Both the position numbers and the translations under genes were made by a program. Positions 22,962-23,088 of a stretch of 23,088 nucleotides of DNA are shown in pieces. Positions within the stretch are counted from its first letter, which is position 1. Each line of letters begins with the position of its first letter. Source of the DNA: Candidatus Cloacimonadota bacterium (GTDB lineage: Bacteria > Cloacimonadota > Cloacimonadia > Cloacimonadales > TCS61). The notes beneath the pieces are model-generated. The model was given only the letters and a program-made list of their open reading frames with translations. It did no database searches and was not told the origin of the DNA. The stretch is taken from NCBI GenBank assembly GCA_027064945.1, contig JAMOPB010000008.1:1-23088 (forward strand), written 5' to 3'.

Positions 22962-23088
22962 TTATTCAAACACTGAAGCAACTACGCCAGCACCAATAGT
23001 TCTACCACCTTCACGGATCGCATAACGAAGACCTTGCTCCATAGCGATAGGAGTGATAAGTTCTGCTGTGATAGTGATATTATCACCA
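22962..23088 (-). CDS. tuf: Elongation factor Tu, C-terminal end (partial)
   Basis: Only the last 42 codons are in the window; the 5' part runs off the right edge. The tail reads GDNITITAELITPIAME, then LRYAIREGGRTIGAG, and ends VVASVFE, characteristic of EF-Tu domain III. It sits upstream of rpmG. The usual second context for tuf (after fusA in the str operon) is absent here. Confidence 0.96.
   Translation of the reverse strand, partial: GDNITITAELITPIAMEQGLRYAIREGGRTIGAGVVASVFE

Noticed and set aside
1..23088. CRISPR arrays, insertion sequences, prophage or attachment sites
   Set aside because: No regularly spaced repeats, transposase or integrase frames, or long terminal inverted repeats were seen.

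Overview
The window is AT-rich bacterial DNA with purine-rich Shine-Dalgarno sites (AAGGAG type). Every gene I can support lies on the minus strand, so transcription runs from high to low coordinates. The right half (about 10.7-23.1 kb) is the conserved translation/transcription block. In order of transcription it holds the 3' end of tuf, rpmG, tRNA-Trp(CCA), secE, nusG, rplK, rplA, rplJ, rplL, rpoB, rpoC, rpsL and rpsG, closed by a strong intrinsic terminator after rpsG. The left half is an accessory block of anaerobe-type redox and nitrosative-stress genes. The proteins (class I hybrid-cluster protein, formate-THF ligase, a DUF438/hemerythrin/PAS protein and a TM1266-like hydrogenase-system regulator) point to a strict or facultative anaerobe. 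The sizes of RpoB (1263 aa) and RpoC (1387 aa), and the RpoB core sequence, would fit the FCB superphylum (for example Cloacimonadota-like lineages). That placement is an inference and needs a phylogeny.

Accessory region, in order of transcription. An Rrf2-family regulator with three cluster-type cysteines (10048-10446) is followed closely by a small cupin, a DUF1858 plus periplasmic-binding-fold protein that lacks a signal peptide, a HypB/UreG-like P-loop protein with extra CxxC motifs, and an ABC ATPase with its own DUF1858-like N-terminus and no permease. Next come a 79-aa cysteine-rich protein, an OsmC-family protein, and hcp, after which there is an intrinsic terminator (4060-4092). The genes are mostly 9-30 nt apart, with looser gaps before osmC and hcp. 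Perfect dyads of the form AGGTA-N6-TACCT lie before the rrf2 gene (beside a TTGACA -35) and before the cupin gene, and a third copy lies near the left edge (195-210). They are the best candidates for the Rrf2 operator and would mark this as a small regulon.

Further left are a glutaredoxin-like gene, fhs with its own terminator, the DUF438/hemerythrin/PAS protein, and the TM1266-like ACT-type protein. The last 239 bases hold no intact gene.

The most interesting part is the cassette at 6425-10446. An ABC ATPase, a substrate-binding-type protein and a metallochaperone-like G protein all look cytosolic, two of them carry related DUF1858-like modules, and they lie in one apparent transcription unit with OsmC and Hcp under an Fe-S-type Rrf2 regulator. 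I know of no described pathway with this composition. My working hypothesis is an intracellular system for metal or cluster handling, or for repair, under nitrosative or redox stress.
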